Shown piece after piece: positions 15,827 through 24,916 of a stretch of 25,536 nt of DNA; the stretch's first letter is position 1, and each line of letters opens with the position of its first letter. The notes under the pieces were generated by a model, which was given only the letters and a program-made list of their open reading frames with translations, was not told where the DNA came from and did no database searches. The stretch is taken from NCBI RefSeq assembly GCF_052119425.1, contig NZ_JBQKFH010000037.1, positions 1 through 25,536 of the forward strand, given 5' to 3'. This DNA comes from Enterococcus_E cecorum_C (GTDB taxonomy: Bacteria; Bacillota; Bacilli; Lactobacillales; Enterococcaceae). A program made the position numbers and the translations under genes.

Positions 15827-17196
15827 TATTGCTCACCTTCTTTATTTAACAGTGCATCGAGTGCTTTTTTGGCAGCTGCTGTACTTTCTGGATTTTTTAC
15901 TTCTTCTGGCGGATTTTTCATCCATTCAGGAACTTGCTCGGTACGCACATTACGATAATTTTGCCCCTTGCGATTTGCTTGTTGATTCCGTTGTTTTTCT
16001 TTGCTTTCATCTACAATTTTGCGCACATGAATCATCGCCTGTTCAGGAAGCAAAATCTTTTTTTCTGACCAATCTGCTGCAATTGTACTTGTTAATTGGG
16101 CTGGCAAATTGGTGCGATTTTGGACGATTAAGAGATAATTAATTAAAAAATTGATCACTGCATTACTTAACGGACTGCGCTCCACTAATTCACGAACCAA
16201 CCATTCCTCTTGTTTAGATGAAAAACTATTTTTAAATTGCTTTATTTCACGTAAATACTCAATCGGATAATACTCTTCACACTGAAGGATCAATTCCCAG
16301 TCCGCTTGCGTAAATCCTTGTTTTAAAAATCTCTCTTTGCGTAACTGGTTATCATCAGTTTCTGGAAGTATCGTTGCAGTATTTGAAACTTGTTCTCTTA
16401 CAAGTGCTTCATGCTCAAGCGCTTTTTCATCAATTTCGCCAGTCGAAAAATTGACTGACTGCGCCAATAAATCTACCAAGGCTAGCTCGTCATAACCATA
16501 AAGCGAATGAAATAAAGCTAATTTGCGACAAATCTCTTCAGTAATATTTTTTCGCTGTATAAATTTTTTAGCAGCTAAATCAAATAAAAATTGCCAATCT
16601 ATTGCTACATCTTTTAAGGCTAATTGTTCAAAATTTTGGATTTTCGCCTGTGAATCAAGTTTATCTTTGTTTTTCTGTAACTCACCTAATGTATGCGAAA
16701 GTTTTTGTTGGTCAAAGGTATAAACTTCTTTAAAACTTTTCGTTACTTCTTTAAAACCTGCTGTCGACAATGTATGTTTCGTAAAGCGTGTCACTAATCT
16801 TTGGTAATTAAGCTCACCAATTTTTTCTAAAAGTAAAAAACTTAAAACCTCATCTTTTAAAAATTGGTTGGCCAACATTGGCATGATGATTTCATAAAAG
16901 TATTGGACAGTCTGAAATTCCTCTTCCTTGCGATAAACTTTAAGCAAACCAATGCCTTCTAATTTTTCGCGTACACTTTCTAAATGACTAATCCCTAAAT
17001 CAAGTGTATTACATAAATCTAGATGTAAAAAGGCGTCATCTGATTCATATTGTGCTTGTAATAAAAGTGTTTGATATAAATTTGTTGCAAAACTGCCAAT
17101 AATTGGTTGGTATAGACTAGTTAAACTGGCCCACTCATCCGCATTGATGGTTTTTTTACAATAAACTTGGTAACTATCATTAGGTAAAAGTGCCAC
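15826..17196 (-). CDS. dnaB: Replication initiation and membrane attachment protein DnaB
   Basis: A 456-residue Gram-positive DnaB (not the helicase), which acts with DnaD and DnaI in helicase loading and attaches the origin to the membrane. The N-terminal winged-helix/oligomerisation region begins LLPNDSYQVYCKKTINADEW. The second DnaB/DnaD-like domain lies around 290-380 (LILQCEEYYPIEYLREIK...), followed by a polar tail. Starts with GTG, with AAGGAGG six bases upstream in the 11-base gap after nrdR. Tight coupling with dnaI suits their joint role. Confidence 0.94.
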   Translation of the reverse strand: MALLPNDSYQVYCKKTINADEWASLTSLYQPIIGSFATNLYQTLLLQAQYESDDAFLHLDLCNTLDLGISHLESVREKLEGIGLLKVYRKEEEFQTVQYFYEIIMPMLANQFLKDEVLSFLLLEKIGELNYQRLVTRFTKHTLSTAGFKEVTKSFKEVYTFDQQKLSHTLGELQKNKDKLDSQAKIQNFEQLALKDVAIDWQFLFDLAAKKFIQRKNITEEICRKLALFHSLYGYDELALVDLLAQSVNFSTGEIDEKALEHEALVREQVSNTATILPETDDNQLRKERFLKQGFTQADWELILQCEEYYPIEYLREIKQFKNSFSSKQEEWLVRELVERSPLSNAVINFLINYLLIVQNRTNLPAQLTSTIAADWSEKKILLPEQAMIHVRKIVDESKEKQRNQQANRKGQNYRNVRTEQVPEWMKNPPEEVKNPESTAAAKKALDALLNKEGEQ

Positions 17197-17207
17197 GATA
17201 ATCCTCC

Positions 17208-17681
17208 TTATTCCTCTTTATTCCCTTTAGCCTTTTCGACAATTTGTTGTAATTCTTCTAAAAAGACAGACATATCCTTAAATTGACGATAGACGCTTGC
17301 AAAACGAATGTAAGAAATTTCATCGATTTTGGCTAAATCTTCCATCACGTATTCGCCAATAATATTACTTGAAATTTCAGTCACACCTTTTTCACGTACA
17401 CGACGTTCAACGTGATCGACAATTTTTTCCATTTGTTCCATGCCTACTGGTCGCTTTTCAGCTGAACGAATAATTCCTCTTAATATTTTTTCACGGTTAA
17501 ATTCTTCACGTACCCCATTTTTTTTGATGACTAATAAAGGTGCTTCTTCTATTCTTTCAAAAGTGGTAAAACGTTGACCACAATTTTCACATTCTCTTCT
17601 ACGTCGAATCGCCCGACCATCATCAGCTTGACGACTATCAATAACTCGGGAATTTTGGTGATGACATTTTGGACATTGCAT
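17208..17681 (-). CDS. nrdR: Transcriptional repressor NrdR
   Basis: A 157-residue regulator that senses nucleotide pools and represses ribonucleotide reductase genes. An N-terminal zinc ribbon (Cys3, Cys6, Cys31, Cys34, with the RRRRECENCGQRFTTFE signature) is followed by an ATP-cone domain from about 49 (LVIKKNGVREEFNREKILRGI). ATG 17681 is preferred, with GAGG 8 bases upstream; a GTG at 17690 lies within the ribosome binding region. First gene of nrdR-dnaB-dnaI-trmK-nif3-pepT. Confidence 0.97.
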   Translation of the reverse strand: MQCPKCHHQNSRVIDSRQADDGRAIRRRRECENCGQRFTTFERIEEAPLLVIKKNGVREEFNREKILRGIIRSAEKRPVGMEQMEKIVDHVERRVREKGVTEISSNIIGEYVMEDLAKIDEISYIRFASVYRQFKDMSVFLEELQQIVEKAKGNKEE

Positions 17682-17715
17682 ATTATTCACCTCATCTATT
17701 TTCTGATTTGATTAA

Positions 17716-17724
17716 ATTATAACA
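17716..17724 (-). promoter_or_regulatory. Extended -10 promoter upstream of nrdR
   Basis: TGTTATAAT on the minus strand is a consensus extended -10. No good -35 is present at 17 bp. It lies about 35 bases before the nrdR start and after the nitroreductase terminator, so it should drive the six-gene unit. Confidence 0.7.
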
Positions 17725-17745
17725 TGTTTCGCTTAAAAAGTGTGT

Positions 17746-17789
17746 AAAAAAAGCAATCTAATAAACGGAATTCTCGCTTATTAGATTGC
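17746..17789 (-). terminator. Terminator of the polA-to-nitroreductase unit
   Basis: A perfect 12-bp stem, GCAATCTAATAA (17753-17764) with TTATTAGATTGC (17778-17789), and a 13-base loop. TTTTTTT follows on the minus strand. It starts 8 bases after the nitroreductase stop. Confidence 0.92.
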
Positions 17790-17797
17790 AAATAAGT

Positions 17798-18532
17798 TTA
17801 TTTTAAAGTAAAACCTTGGTCTAGTAAAAATTGTGCAAATTCTGGTCGTCTAACTATGCTGAAGAAGTCGACATTTTTTTGCGTCCATGTCGTATCAGCC
17901 TGTTGATTATTACGATTTTGGTAATAACTACGGATTTGTTCATCATAATTAGTTAAATCAGTCAATGATGTTTGATAAGTATCTGTAGCGAGCACATTTT
18001 CTAATGGCATACGCGGTTTAATATCGTTTTTGCTTGCAGGGTAACCAATTGTCATCGCAAATAACGGAACAGTTAATTCAGGAAGATGCAATAATTCCTT
18101 CACGCGAGATAAATCATTTCGAATGCCACCAATATAGCAAATACCTAAATCAAAACTTTCAGCAGCAATGGCCATATTTTGAGCAGCCAAAGTCGCATCA
18201 ACCATTGAAACAACCATGGATTCCATATTTCTTAAACCATCTAAAGGAACATCATTTTTCTTTAATTGAACAGCATGACGATATAGATCAGCTACAAAAA
18301 CATAAACAACTGGTGCTTTTGCCAAATGTCCTGAAAACTGCGTGATTTCAGCCAATTCATCCTTCACTTTGCTATCTTTCACTTCAATAATGGAATAAGC
18401 TTGGACGAAATTTGAAGTAGAAGCACTTTGAGCACTTTTGACCAATTCGTTTTTAATTTCATCACTGACTAAACGATTCGCATAATCTCTAACAGAAACA
18501 TGATTTTGCAGTAATTCTATCATTTCATTCAC
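17798..18532 (-). CDS. NADPH-dependent FMN nitroreductase (NfsA/NfrA type)
   Basis: A 244-residue flavin oxidoreductase. The N-terminal SVRDYANR and STSNFVQAYS segments bind FMN, and AAESFDLGICYIGGIRND is typical of the NfsA/NfrA group. This group reduces flavins, quinones and nitro-compounds with NADPH. The C-terminal extension (about 195-244) reaches over the partner subunit's active site in known structures. GTG 18532 is chosen because GAGG lies 8 bases upstream; ATG 18523 would be 17 away. It lies 15 bases after coaE and ends the polA unit. The natural substrate is unknown. Confidence 0.88.
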   Translation of the reverse strand: MNEMIELLQNHVSVRDYANRLVSDEIKNELVKSAQSASTSNFVQAYSIIEVKDSKVKDELAEITQFSGHLAKAPVVYVFVADLYRHAVQLKKNDVPLDGLRNMESMVVSMVDATLAAQNMAIAAESFDLGICYIGGIRNDLSRVKELLHLPELTVPLFAMTIGYPASKNDIKPRMPLENVLATDTYQTSLTDLTNYDEQIRSYYQNRNNQQADTTWTQKNVDFFSIVRRPEFAQFLLDQGFTLK

Positions 18533-18547
18533 TAAATTTTCCTCTTT

Positions 18548-19144
18548 TCAAATATATTTTCGATTGCTTAACCAAGTATCCACTTGTTGTATCGTTTGTG
18601 TTAAATCATTGGAATTATCAAATACGACTTCAGCCAATAATTTTTTCATTTCTATGGGTAGTTGACTATCAATACGCTGTTTCGCTTCTTTTTCTGTCAA
18701 TTGGTTCCTTTGCATCAGACGTTTGATTTGCTGCTCTGGTGTACAATAAACCACAGCAACTTGGTCCATCCATTCATCATACCCTTTTTCATACATCAAG
18801 GGCACATCAACGATTACTAATTTTTGGTTTTGGCTTGCTTGTTTGATTGCTGCGAGGATACTTTCTTGCAAAAAGGGCGCCATTAATGCATCTAGTTGTT
18901 TTAATTTATCTGGATGATTAAAAACAAGTGCACCTAATGCTTGACGGTTAATTTCGCCATTTTCTTGCAAGATTTCTGGGCCAAATACTTTCACAACCTC
19001 TTTGTAAGCTGAAGTATTTTTATCTAATAGATGACGTGCAATAATATCAGCATCAACTACAGGAAAGCCAAGATCAATAAAATGTTGAACGACACTACTT
19101 TTTCCTGTAGCAATACCACCGGTGATTCCTAATACAAAAGCCAT
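18548..19144 (-). CDS. coaE: Dephospho-CoA kinase
   Basis: A 198-residue P-loop kinase adding the 3'-phosphate that completes coenzyme A. Walker A GITGGIATGKSSV is at residues 5-17. DADIIARHLL binds substrate, IVDVPLMYEKGYDEWMD is the lid/DVPL motif, and QQIKRLMQRN follows. Start ATG 19144 has AAGAGG upstream and overlaps the mutM stop by one base (TAATG). Longer readings starting at 19237 lie inside mutM. Its place after polA-mutM is the usual one in lactic acid bacteria. Confidence 0.95.
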   Translation of the reverse strand: MAFVLGITGGIATGKSSVVQHFIDLGFPVVDADIIARHLLDKNTSAYKEVVKVFGPEILQENGEINRQALGALVFNHPDKLKQLDALMAPFLQESILAAIKQASQNQKLVIVDVPLMYEKGYDEWMDQVAVVYCTPEQQIKRLMQRNQLTEKEAKQRIDSQLPIEMKKLLAEVVFDNSNDLTQTIQQVDTWLSNRKYI

Positions 19145-19977
19145 TATTTTCCTCTTTTCTTTTGGCACTTTGGACAAAAATGCGTGCCACGTTGCGCAAC
19201 TTTTATTTTTTGAATGGGTGAGCCACATCGCGGACAAGGCATTCCTTCTTGACCATAGGCATTTAATTCAACTTGAAAATTCCCTGCATCGCCTAAAGCA
19301 TTGACATAGCTGCGAATCGTTGTCCCTCCCGCTTGAATAGCCTTATCTAACACTTCAATAATCGCTCGGTGCAACTCTTTTATTTCTTTAGGCTTCAATT
19401 CATTAGCGGGGGTTTCGGGATGAATTTTTGCTTGCCAAAGTGCTTCATCTACATATATATTTCCCAATCCTGTTACTAATTTTTGATCAAGTAACAAAGG
19501 CTTTATCGCTTTGCTAGATTTTTTTAACTGTTGTTGAAATATTTTCAAGTCAAAAGTTTCGTTAAATGGTTCTGGACCCAATTTGGCAATTCCAGGATAT
19601 TCTTCCACGTGATTTTTATGATACGCACACATACGACCAAATTTACGCACATCTTGATAATGTAATTGACTACCATCTGAAAAGGTGAATACTACATGGA
19701 CATGCTTATTTGGCTTTGTTGCCTCTGGAAAATAATGATACTTACCTTCCATGCGTAAATGTGAAATAATGACATCTTGATCCAAACAAAAAATTAAAAA
19801 CTTCCCTCTGCGTTTGATTTCATGAATGGTCTGATTGCTAACACGATGATTGAAATCGCTTGGAGATAATTGTTCAATAATTTTTGGCCAAAAGACTTCT
19901 ACCTTAGATATCGTTTTGCCAATCACTAATTGGCTTAATCCTTTACGAACGGTTTCTACTTCCGGTAATTCAGGCAT
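19144..19977 (-). CDS. mutM: Formamidopyrimidine-DNA glycosylase
   Basis: A 277-residue bifunctional glycosylase/AP lyase that removes 8-oxoguanine and formamidopyrimidines. PELPEVETVRKGL supplies the catalytic Pro2 and Glu3, RRGKFLIF carries the conserved Lys, and GLGNIYVDEALW is the helix-two-turn-helix. A C-terminal zinc finger is complete (Cys248, Cys251, Cys268, Cys271). AGGTGG precedes the ATG in the 8-base gap after polA. All key residues are present. Confidence 0.97.
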   Translation of the reverse strand: MPELPEVETVRKGLSQLVIGKTISKVEVFWPKIIEQLSPSDFNHRVSNQTIHEIKRRGKFLIFCLDQDVIISHLRMEGKYHYFPEATKPNKHVHVVFTFSDGSQLHYQDVRKFGRMCAYHKNHVEEYPGIAKLGPEPFNETFDLKIFQQQLKKSSKAIKPLLLDQKLVTGLGNIYVDEALWQAKIHPETPANELKPKEIKELHRAIIEVLDKAIQAGGTTIRSYVNALGDAGNFQVELNAYGQEGMPCPRCGSPIQKIKVAQRGTHFCPKCQKKRGK

Positions 19978-19985
19978 ATATCCAC

Positions 19986-22631
19986 CTACTTTGCATCATA
20001 CCAAGTGTCTCCCCAACTACTATCCGTAATCAAAGGCACATGAAGGTCTACCACGTGTTCCATCACTTCTTTTACTAAGACGTCTAGTTGCTCGACTTGA
20101 TCTCTTTTCACTTCAAATACCAATTCATCATGGACTTGAAGGAGCATATTAGTTTGGATATCACTTGTTTGCAATCGCTTATCTAGTTCAATCATCGCCA
20201 TCTTTAAAATATCCGCTGCCGTTCCTTGAATTGGGGAATTAATGGCAGTTCTTTCAGCGAATGAGCGAACATTAAAGTTTTTAGCATGGATATCAGGTAA
20301 ATAACGACGACGATGATATAATGTTTCAACATAACCATCTTCTTTAGCCTTTGTGACGATATCTTGCATATATTTTTTGACATTCGGATAGCGTTCAAAA
20401 TACGTATCAATATATTTTTTCGCAGCTTGTCTCGAAATACCTAAGTTTTGAGAAAGGCCAAAATCAGAAATACCATAGACAATACCAAAGTTTACCGCTT
20501 TAGCATCTCGCCGCATATTACTTGTTACTTTACTAGGATCATCAATACCAAAAACCCGCATAGCAGTAGAAGTATGAATATCTTGACCATGGATAAAGGC
20601 ATCTTTTAAATGTTCATCATCAGAAATATGTGCAAGTACACGCAACTCAATTTGGGAATAATCCGATGAATACATAACCCAATCTTCGTGGCTAGGTACA
20701 AAGGCTTGACGTATTTTTCGCCCTTCTTCTAAGCGGATTGGAATATTTTGTAGATTAGGATCAACGGAACTTAAGCGACCTGTTTGCGTTAAAGTCTGAA
20801 TATAGCGCGTATGAATCTTTCCGTCTAATTGAATCACTTTTAGCAAACCTTCAATATAAGTTGATTGCAATTTAGCTAATTGTCGATAACTTAATATTTG
20901 TTCAATTATGGGATGCGCTGATTTTAACTGTTCCAACACATCGACAGCCGTAGAATAACCTGTCTTCGTTTTCTTAATGACCGGTAAACTTAATTCTTCA
21001 AATAAAATCACGCCTAATTGTTTTGGAGAATTAATATTAAATTCTTTACCTGCATAGTCATAAATTTTTTGTTCAATTTCAGCTAAACGAACAGCAAAAT
21101 CTTGTTTCATTTGCTGTAATCGTAAAGGGTCGACACTGATACCGGTCATTTCCATTTTGGCTAAAACATCGGCTAATGGCATCTCCATATCGGTAAATAG
21201 TTGCCATTGATTTTTACTTTCCAACTCTTTCGTTAAAATAGGCACTAAACGATGTAAGGTGTCGATTTTACGTGCTAAATGTTCATAAAATTCATCTGGA
21301 TGAGTAGGCAGCCCTTTTTTCGCACCTTTACCATAAACTTGCTCATCACTTAAAATTTCTGTCAAACCATAATTATGGGCCACACTGCTAATATCACTAC
21401 TATTATCGGTGGTATCCAATAAATAGGCAGCCAATAAAGTATCAAAAGTAAACGAAACATTCTTTGCCCCAAATCGAGAAAGCGCAATTTTTTGGCACTT
21501 CATGTCAAAAGTAATCAATTGCTCAGCCTTTTGCACATAACCAATAAATTCTGGACTACTTAATATATCAAGATTATCACTCACATAGATTTTTTCTGAA
21601 GTACCAAAGGCAAACCCCACAATATCTTCTAAATGATAATTTTCCCCAAGCATTTCAACATATAATGCTAACTTTTCAGCTTCTGGTAACTCATTTGGCC
21701 ATTCTTGAATGTATTCATAAGTGATTTCTTCCATTTCATGATCATCCATGACCACATTCATCTTATCTAAAAATGATTGAAAATTTAATTTTCGATAGAG
21801 TTCAATTAACTCGTTTTCATTCATACCTTGATAAGCTAAATCTGCCAAAGTAATCTCAACCGGTGCTTGCACATTAATGGTCGCTAATTGTTTAGACATG
21901 AAGGCTTGTTCTTTATCATTGATCAAGTTTTCCTTCATCTTACTTGGCTTAAATTCGTCAATATGTTCATAAATACCTTCAACAGACTCATATTGTTTTA
22001 ATAATTTAATCGCTGTTTTTTCACCGACTTTAGTGACACCAGGTAAGTTATCGGATTTATCACCTGCTAGCCCCTTTAAGTCAATAATTTGCTTTGGTGT
22101 AAGGCCATCATATTTTTCGGCGATAAAAGCGGGTGTACAAATTTCTAACTCTGTCATTCCTTTGACGGTAATATACACCGTAATCTTGTCACTTGCTAAT
22201 TGTGTTAAGTCACGATCGCCAGAAACAACAATGACATCAAATCCTTCATGACTAGCTTTTGTCGCTAAGGTACCGATAATATCATCCGCTTCATAGTTAG
22301 GAAGCTCGTATTCTTTGACACCAAATCCATGAATTAGCTGTCTAATGAAAGGCATTTGTTCTCTAAATTCACTTGGCGTTTTGGCACGTCCAGCTTTATA
22401 ATCTTTAAAAATCTCCGTTCGAAATGTCGTCTTGCCAGCGTCAAAAGCCACTAAAGCATGGGTTGGCTGTTCTTGTAATAAGATCTTTTCAAACATGTTT
22501 TTTAAAGTAAAAATTGCATTTGTATATAAGCCATCTGCATTTTTAAAATTATCCATGACATTATATAGCGCATAAAATGCTCGAAATGCCACACTATTGC
22601 CATCGACTAAAAGAATCTTTTTTTGACTCAC
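19986..22631 (-). CDS. polA: DNA polymerase I
   Basis: An 881-residue polymerase for repair and Okazaki-fragment processing. The N-terminal 5'-3' exonuclease has LLVDGNSVAFRAFYALY, YEADDIIGTLA and DNLPGVTKVGEKTA. The polymerase domain has motif A DYSQIELRVLAHIS, motif B RRDAKAVNFGIVYG and motif C LLQVHDELVFEV. The central 3'-5' exonuclease domain lacks the DxE metal motif (LALYVEMLGENYH in its place), so proofreading is probably absent, as in Bacillus Pol I. Start GTG 22631 is chosen because GAGG is 7 bases upstream; GTG 22637 is only one base from it. Confidence 0.95.
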   Translation of the reverse strand: MSQKKILLVDGNSVAFRAFYALYNVMDNFKNADGLYTNAIFTLKNMFEKILLQEQPTHALVAFDAGKTTFRTEIFKDYKAGRAKTPSEFREQMPFIRQLIHGFGVKEYELPNYEADDIIGTLATKASHEGFDVIVVSGDRDLTQLASDKITVYITVKGMTELEICTPAFIAEKYDGLTPKQIIDLKGLAGDKSDNLPGVTKVGEKTAIKLLKQYESVEGIYEHIDEFKPSKMKENLINDKEQAFMSKQLATINVQAPVEITLADLAYQGMNENELIELYRKLNFQSFLDKMNVVMDDHEMEEITYEYIQEWPNELPEAEKLALYVEMLGENYHLEDIVGFAFGTSEKIYVSDNLDILSSPEFIGYVQKAEQLITFDMKCQKIALSRFGAKNVSFTFDTLLAAYLLDTTDNSSDISSVAHNYGLTEILSDEQVYGKGAKKGLPTHPDEFYEHLARKIDTLHRLVPILTKELESKNQWQLFTDMEMPLADVLAKMEMTGISVDPLRLQQMKQDFAVRLAEIEQKIYDYAGKEFNINSPKQLGVILFEELSLPVIKKTKTGYSTAVDVLEQLKSAHPIIEQILSYRQLAKLQSTYIEGLLKVIQLDGKIHTRYIQTLTQTGRLSSVDPNLQNIPIRLEEGRKIRQAFVPSHEDWVMYSSDYSQIELRVLAHISDDEHLKDAFIHGQDIHTSTAMRVFGIDDPSKVTSNMRRDAKAVNFGIVYGISDFGLSQNLGISRQAAKKYIDTYFERYPNVKKYMQDIVTKAKEDGYVETLYHRRRYLPDIHAKNFNVRSFAERTAINSPIQGTAADILKMAMIELDKRLQTSDIQTNMLLQVHDELVFEVKRDQVEQLDVLVKEVMEHVVDLHVPLITDSSWGDTWYDAK

Positions 22632-22672
22632 AATCACACCTCTTTTAATTGTTATTCATTTCTTCCTTTTCT

Positions 22673-22681
22673 ATTGTAGCA
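22673..22681 (-). promoter_or_regulatory. Extended -10 promoter for polA-mutM-coaE-nitroreductase
   Basis: TGCTACAAT on the minus strand is an extended -10, about 42 bases before the polA start. ACTACA is the weak -35 candidate at 17 bp. It is the only promoter-like element between the ohyA terminator region and polA. Confidence 0.6.
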
Positions 22682-22751
22682 GAAAATGAAATTCTTGTAG
22701 TGTGATTTCACTTATTTTTCGATAATTATTTCCATTTTATCTAAATGAAAC

Positions 22752-22778
22752 AAAAAAGCTTGGAGTTCTTCCCCAAGC
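22752..22778 (-). terminator. Terminator of ohyA
   Basis: GCTTGG (22758-22763) with CCAAGC (22773-22778), extended by a G-C pair across a mismatch. TTTTTT follows on the minus strand. ATTTTTG follows on the plus strand, so it may work both ways. It lies 16 bases after the ohyA stop. Confidence 0.85.
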
Positions 22779-22794
22779 ATTTTTGTTTATACTA

Positions 22795-24777
22795 TTATTC
22801 AAGCATATCCTTTCGCAATACCCCATATTTAAGGAATAAGTCTTCCAAAATGGTCCCTTGAACTTTCTTAATAATTGGTTTCTTCAAAGCATCTAAGCCA
22901 AATGGTAATTCAATATCAAGTGGTGATTTACCATCCATTAAGCAGACACTACTATTCAATAGCGCACGAACATCATAGACACTACCCCAAACCTCAGGTA
23001 CACCTCGTTCAATTGCAAATAAACCATAGACAGCTTCCATTGCGGTACGAACAGAGTATTCTGTGGTAAAGATTGTATCTCGTGGTGTTTGCGCAAATTG
23101 ACCTAAGAAAGCAAAGTTTACACAACCATCAGGGATCACATCAGGACGGTCCCCTTTGGCACGTGGCATAAAGAATGCTGTAATGTAAGGCATCATTGTT
23201 GGCACACAGACAGCATGATTAGTTGCTAACTCGTTAATCATTTCAATTGGCACACCTAAATGATATAACCATTCTTCTGTGATTTCTTTACCCGTACATT
23301 CTTTCATTGGCTTTTGAATATAATCACCCTTCACATCTGTAAATAAGCTATATACCCAAACGCAGACTTCATCTTTTGGTTGGTCTTTGAATTGACCTTG
23401 ACGATTAATGGTCCAACTTAACAACCATGAAGAATCTTTGCAGCTGACAATACCACCAGTAACCACTTTTCCTGTTCGCGGATCACGTTTACAAATATTT
23501 GTAATATAAGGAATAATACGATCATCTTTTAATGTAATCGTAGCGGATTCCCAATTGGTTTTAGAAATATCTGAACAGAATTTTTCTGGATGACCAAAAC
23601 TAGGATCTTGTTTCGCAATGTTTTTCCATAATTGCCAACAACCACTTTCACGAATTTCAGCATCTCCTGTTGGTACTTGATCTTGACTACCATAAATCGT
23701 GCTTTCTGTACAGCTTCCATTCGTTACAAATACATAATCATTCGTTGTAAGTTCAATTGTTTGAGCTTCATCATTCACTAAACATTCAATACGAGAAGCA
23801 ATCTTTTGACCATTTTCAAATTTGAAGACAACATTCGTTACTTTTGTATTGAATTGGAAAGTCACTCCATGATCTTCCAAATATTTTTGCATTGGTAAAA
23901 TTAAAGATTCATATTGATTGTATTTCGTAAATTTCAATGCAGAAAAATCAGGCAAACCAGCAATGTGATGAATGAAACGTTGGAAGTATAATTTCATTTC
24001 TAATGCTGAATGCCAATTTTCAAAGGCAAACATCGTGCGCCAATATAGCCAGAAATTAGAGTCAAAGACTTCATCATCAAAGACTTCATCAATTCGTTTA
24101 TCATAAAGATCTTCATCTTTGGTAAAGAAGAGTTTCATGATTTGAATACAGCCTTCTTGACTTAGATTAAACTTACCGTCTGTATGTGCATCTTGGCCAC
24201 GATTTTCTGTTGCACGGCATAAGGAATAGTTTGGATCTTCTTTGTTTAAGCGATAATATTCATCCAATACAGATAATCCTGGTTTTTCAAGCGATGGAAC
24301 ACTTCTAAATAAATCCCATAAACATTCAAAGTGATTTTCCATTTCACGTCCACCACGCATAATATAACCGCGTGTGGAATCTAAAATACCGTCACAAGCA
24401 CCACCAGCAATATCCATTGCTTCTAAAATATGGATATTTTCTCCAGGCATTTGAGCATCGCGAACCAAGAAACAAGCAGCGGCTAAAGAGGCAAGTCCGC
24501 TACCAACTAGATAAGCATGTTTTTCTTCGATGCCTTTTGGTTTTTCAGGAGTGACGAAAGCTTCATAGTTACCACTTGTATAATAAATACCCTTGCTGTT
24601 GCGTCCATCTAGCCCTCTTTCAGTATTACGATATTCAGCTAGTCGTTTGGCTTCAGCTTTTTTGGCATCGGCATTTTTTGTCACGTTTGTTTGTCTTTTT
24701 TTGGCTAGCTGATAAGCTGCCACACTACTTCCGGCAATTAAGGCACTAGTAAGACCAAGTTTGAATTTTTTTGACAT
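22795..24777 (-). CDS. ohyA: Oleate hydratase with N-terminal membrane anchor
   Basis: A 660-residue FAD-dependent fatty-acid hydratase (old name: myosin-cross-reactive antigen) that adds water to the cis-9 double bond of oleate and similar acids, giving 10-hydroxy acids and detoxifying host lipids. FAD loop GSGLAS is at 92-97, MRGGREMENHFECLW contains the catalytic-region Glu (145), and FTKYNQYESL has the active-site Tyr. NRQGQFKDQP and FTTEYSVRTAMEAVYGL are also typical. Known forms are near 560-590 residues. Here about 64 extra residues precede YYTSGNYEAF, with a hydrophobic stretch at 6-24 and then a Lys/Ala-rich linker. Start ATG 24777 has GAGG 8 bases upstream. Confidence 0.93.
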   Translation of the reverse strand: MSKKFKLGLTSALIAGSSVAAYQLAKKRQTNVTKNADAKKAEAKRLAEYRNTERGLDGRNSKGIYYTSGNYEAFVTPEKPKGIEEKHAYLVGSGLASLAAACFLVRDAQMPGENIHILEAMDIAGGACDGILDSTRGYIMRGGREMENHFECLWDLFRSVPSLEKPGLSVLDEYYRLNKEDPNYSLCRATENRGQDAHTDGKFNLSQEGCIQIMKLFFTKDEDLYDKRIDEVFDDEVFDSNFWLYWRTMFAFENWHSALEMKLYFQRFIHHIAGLPDFSALKFTKYNQYESLILPMQKYLEDHGVTFQFNTKVTNVVFKFENGQKIASRIECLVNDEAQTIELTTNDYVFVTNGSCTESTIYGSQDQVPTGDAEIRESGCWQLWKNIAKQDPSFGHPEKFCSDISKTNWESATITLKDDRIIPYITNICKRDPRTGKVVTGGIVSCKDSSWLLSWTINRQGQFKDQPKDEVCVWVYSLFTDVKGDYIQKPMKECTGKEITEEWLYHLGVPIEMINELATNHAVCVPTMMPYITAFFMPRAKGDRPDVIPDGCVNFAFLGQFAQTPRDTIFTTEYSVRTAMEAVYGLFAIERGVPEVWGSVYDVRALLNSSVCLMDGKSPLDIELPFGLDALKKPIIKKVQGTILEDLFLKYGVLRKDMLE

Positions 24778-24840
24778 ATCCATGACCTCTTTTCTAATCA
24801 TTTCACAAGTTCATAATAACGCGATTAAAAAAGAGAAACC

Positions 24841-24871
24841 ATTTACAATTTAACTTGAATGATAAAATTTT
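24841..24871. repeat. Direct repeat copy 1 upstream of ohyA
   Basis: A 31-bp unit, beginning ATTTACAATTTAAC and ending GATAAAATTTT. It matches the unit at 24884-24914 at 26 of 31 positions, with a 43-bp period. It lies 64-94 bp upstream of the ohyA start. Two same-strand copies between a TetR gene and its likely target suggest paired operators (inference). Confidence 0.65.
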
Positions 24872-24883
24872 TTAAACAAAATA

Positions 24884-24914
24884 GTTTACAATATAACAAG
24901 ATTGATAAAATTTT
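24884..24914. repeat. Direct repeat copy 2, next to the tetR stop
   Basis: GTTTACAATATAAC...GATAAAATTTT, the partner of copy 1. TAAAC and GTTTA also form an inverted pair across the gap between the copies (24873-24888). It ends two bases before the tetR stop codon. No sure promoter for ohyA was found here. Confidence 0.65.
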
Positions 24915-24916
24915 GG

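Noticed and set aside
19986..22631. Degenerate 3'-5' exonuclease in DNA polymerase I as a novelty
   Set aside because: Loss of the proofreading metal ligands is already well known for Bacillus and related Gram-positive Pol I enzymes.
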